In this document: one piece after another, positions 60,447 to 64,000 of the stretch | Layout of the letters: each line of letters starts with the position of its first letter | How positions within the stretch are numbered: the first letter of the stretch is position 1 | Assembly (NCBI GenBank): GCA_027574665.1 | Contig: CM050655.1 | Coordinates: 5,270,001 to 5,334,000, forward strand | DNA from: Rhynochetos jubatus | Lineage: Eukaryota > Chordata > Aves > Eurypygiformes > Rhynochetidae | Direction: 5' to 3' | Length of the DNA stretch: 64,000 nucleotides | Notes under the pieces: generated by a model | What the model saw: only the letters and a program-made list of their open reading frames with translations | What the model was told of the DNA's origin: nothing | The model's database searches: none | Made by a program: the position numbers and the translations under genes

Positions 60447-63400
60447 TGCACAAGGAGACACAGAGAAGTGACACTGGTGATTACCCCCTAGAAGCTGGAC
60501 AGACAGCCACTCTCTGTCCAGCCTGATGGATTTTTGGCTTGCCTTGATGTCCGGGGTCCTCCCGGCTGTGTTTTCTGTCACAGAGGGAGACAGGAGGAGT
60601 CTGCGTGCTCTGCCAAAGCACGGAGGTGGGATTTGTACGTGCAAATACTGCCTTGAACTAAGTGCAAAAACCATCTGGCAAAGAAATCTAGCACAGGTAG
60701 TACCACATACACGTGGTGTCATCACCCGAGTGATGACACCTGTAGGGAACACACGCACAGGCTGCACGCAGCTTTTCTGGGAGTGATAAATAACCATATA
60801 CTTCCCCCCAAGGTGCTGGGGTTTGGTTCTTCTCTATTCCCCAGCAATATGGTTTTATTGAATTGACTATTATTAGGGGTTTTTTTCTGATTATTCCCTC
60901 TCCCCCAAAGAAAATGGATAGTTGCTTGAACCTCCGCCCAGGTAACTCCCCATCGAGCTGCAGTATTGCACTAGGATTGCCTTTATGTTTTTTGCAGGGG
61001 CTAAGCCTAACGCCCTCACCCTGCTCATGCCGAAAATCCTCTTGGGTTAGGCGTTATGCTGACCTGATTTCAGGCTCAGACATGCCCCAGGATTCTTTGC
61101 CAGATCTGCAAACAGTGATGCAAGCCAGCTTCCCAAAGCCTCATCAGCAAGAAATGGCAACTGTCCATCCTTTCCCCAGCAGGTCAGATCCTCCCCAACT
61201 TGCATCCCTGAAGCAGTTTGCACCCATCTCTTTTGCTTCCTGCACCCGTTCACAGACAAGGGCTGGGGAAATATTGCTGTGCCCACCCTCTGCAATGTGA
61301 AAGTACAGATTTGGGTTGAGCCAATTTAAATTTAAGAGTTTAGGAGAGAAAAGGCAGGGCTGCAGGGACTGTCAGGGTCCCTGGGTCTGCTCTTGCAGCT
61401 GCCTTCTCAAAAGGCACACAGGTTTGTGTAGGCAGCAGCCAGACTGTCACCGGTAAAGCACACAAAAAAGGGGAGAGAAGATATCAGTGACATGTCTTTA
61501 ATCACTAATTGGAAAGTATGAGATGCCCTGGTGTAGATGAGCCTGGGATGTTGCATCAGGAGAGTCAAGCATCACTCGCCGTCCAAATTACGCAGGAGGA
61601 AACGACCTTAAGCAAACACTGCGAGAGCTGCAAGGCCGAGCGCTCTGAGGTTAAGGAGTCCTCGAACTGGGGTTGTCCGTGCCCCGGCCATACTTCTGTG
61701 CTTACATAGGGGAACGCCCAGCTCCAGTTTGCTGGGACCCTGCCTGGTCCCAGAGGGGACAGATAGCTGCTGGAGGAGCCGTGCTCCTCCCCTTGCGGGC
61801 AGTGAGCGGAGATACAGAGGGAATAAGGTCAGATGTTTCCACTGGAGTTGGGTGCCAGGTTTGAGGCACGTGGGGAGATGTGATTTATCTTTGGAAGGCT
61901 TTGCATTGCCTGAGCATTCAAAACTGTGATGCTGGCAACCTCAGGGAAAGGAGTATCGGCCTGGAGAATTCTCAGGGGCTCTGGGGAGATGTAGGTCAGA
62001 GCCCAGTCTATGCTCAGAAAATGGGAAATGCAAAAATCAGATGGGTCAGCATCTGAGAAAACCTTAGCTCAGACGATTCCCTGTGAGTGCTGCAAGCAAG
62101 CTCAGGGGCTGGGGCTCTCGTTCCCCCCTCCAAAGTGATGTCTTCACCTCTCTTCACCCCAAAAAAGTTTCTTTATCGTGCACCCTCTCTTTGCCTGGCT
62201 CAGCCCCTTCCCCTTCAGCTTTGGAGCAGCTCCAGCCACCCCAAGGACCTCCCTGCTGCACTGGCAGGCTGCTCCTGCACACTGCCCAGGGACAGGGCGT
62301 GACAGCCAGCAGGCAGGGCTGCTGCTTACTGCCCACACCAAAGGCAGCCTGAATCAAGGTTACCACGGCTACCTTAGTTCTGGCATTCACTGACCACATA
62401 TGGTTTGGCTGAGTGACCTTATATTGTTTGTTAAGAGCGAGCCGGGAGGCGTGGGTACGTTCTTTGAGATGTTTTTTGCTCTGCTGGGGGTGGCTGTAGG
62501 GCTTTTCTTTTACAGCCAGCTGACTGCATCCCCTAGAAACCCATTAGGATAGATCACACTGATGTTTTCCCAGGCTTTTCCAGCCATGCTCTCTTCTCTC
62601 ACTTCCCAGTCATCCTCTCCTCGCACCCAGCTCGCCTGGCAGAGCTGTGCGTTCAGGGAAGGTCCAGGCTGCCCAATGCCAGATCTCTAAACCCTTCCAG
62701 AAACAGAGCCACTAAAAATCTGGGAAATTCTTTGCAAAGTACCTCTGAGTGGTGACTTTTTTTTATCTGGGTTAACAACAGGCTTGCCCAGCCTGTCATC
62801 CCTCGCCGACATCCCCACGAGTGCTCAGGACCCAGCACCGGGTATGAGGCAGACAAAGGGGCAGAGGGAAAGAAGAGAATCTGAAGAAGCAAACTGCTCC
62901 TGAGGAAAGTGGAGAGGCAGGGAAATTACTCCTGTGCGTGAACAGAAGACAGAGAGCATTATTCTGCCCAGCACCAGGCGCTGCCTGCCTGGCCTGGCAT
63001 GGCTGGCAAGTTTGGCAGGAGTTTTTCCCTAGGCTCTCCCCACCTTTTCTCAAACCTCTGTGAAGAAAAGGCTTTCTTTCTGGCATTTCTGTGCCTGTAA
63101 TACAGCTCAGATGAAAAGCAGCACTCTTTCCCCTCCCCATCCTGTTTAGTGATGCTTCCCTGGAGCTTCCCAGCATTTCCCAATGCGCTAAGTCTTTCCA
63201 CTCGCTTGCAGGAGGAGGTAGTGCTGGAGGGTACCAAACATCCAGCTTTCTGACCTGGAGAGTCGGGTACCGAATGCCAAGGGCTGTAAGTGATGCTGTA
63301 CCCCATCACCCTCGCTCTTAACTGGTGCCGCTGCATCTGCAGGACTTTCCCCCTCTCCTGTCACTGGGACAGGCAAAGCAACGCGACAGGGAAGGGAGGA

Positions 63401-64000
63401 GGGATGCCTGACTTCGACCCACCCCAAACTTTGCATCTCCCTCCTCCACTTCGTTTGCAGCCCTTTCCCGGGGTGGGGGGGTCTGCAGGGCTGAGGGCAG
63501 CAGTTCTGCACCCAGGGGTGGTGGCACGTCCCTGGCAGGTCTCACTCATCCCTCAGGGTTAGCCTGAGTGGCCGGTGGTGGGTTTGTCGCGGAGGTTTGC
63601 GCTCCCTACCTCTCACCAGCCGGCCGAGCTCCAGCTTTGCCTCCCACACGCCTGCCTCGCCGACTCTCCCACCGTGCTCTGCCGGCTGCCAGCCCCCTCC
63701 TCCCTTTTGGAGGGCAAGGGAGGGTGGGAGATTGATGTCAGCCAGGCTGGGGACAGCCTGAGCATGCAAAGCCAATGGGGCCCCTGAGCCCCCTTCTGGG
63801 CTTTGGCAGCACGGGAGCTGTGCCCCAGCAAGGGGCTGAGCCCCTCAGGGTTTGCCATGCAGAAAGGCTCAACGGTCATGGGCTGAGCCCCCCAGATCAG
63901 GAAGGGGACTGTGGGCTGCCCTCCACATGCCTGCTCCCCCTTTTCCCAGCAGCTCTGTGCCAAGCTGCCTGCTTTTTTCCCCATACTTTTATTCCCCCCA
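60447..64000. other. CDH23: CDH23 intron, part upstream of C10orf105
   Basis: It should hold the 5' non-coding exon and promoter of C10orf105 if they are close, but I could not identify them. The next CDH23 exon (EC11 continuation) was looked for and not found. G+C rises in the last 600 bases. Confidence 0.5.

Noticed and set aside
57920-64000. Search for the next CDH23 exon (human LKATDADEGEFG)
   Set aside because: Not found in any plus-strand frame, so the intron continues beyond the window.

Overview
The window looks like bird nuclear DNA. It is mostly non-coding, with short GT-AG bounded exons, and it carries one LINE 3' end of the CR1 type typical of birds. Nothing bacterial, viral or organellar was seen. 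I cannot name the species from sequence alone.

The plus strand from 5128 to 57919 carries 19 consecutive coding exons of cadherin-23 (CDH23), the tip-link cadherin of sensory hair cells. Spliced together they give 870 codons in one unbroken frame. They run from the middle of extracellular cadherin repeat 3 (EC3) to the start of EC11, matching roughly human residues 252-1123 as I recall that protein. Every exon junction is phase-compatible with the next. The 5' exons (signal peptide, EC1, EC2, start of EC3) and the 3' exons (rest of EC11 through the membrane and cytoplasmic parts) lie outside the window. EC3-EC5 are spread over 39 kb with introns of 11.2, 8.6 and 15.6 kb. EC6-EC10 are packed into about 14 kb.

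Bases 1-5127 are intron upstream of the first exon in view. From 57920 to the right edge is an intron that does not close in the window. Nested in it on the minus strand is the coding exon of C10orf105 (60019-60435), a small single-pass membrane protein gene that also sits antisense inside CDH23 in humans.

Points of interest: the last CDH23 exon ends at a GC instead of a GT donor. A pair of ~590-base inverted repeats, 1.8 kb apart, lies in the 15.6 kb intron. One exon is two codons shorter at its 5' edge than the human protein as recalled. The CR1 remnant begins 26 bases after an exon. I found no new multi-gene system; most of the window is ordinary intron.
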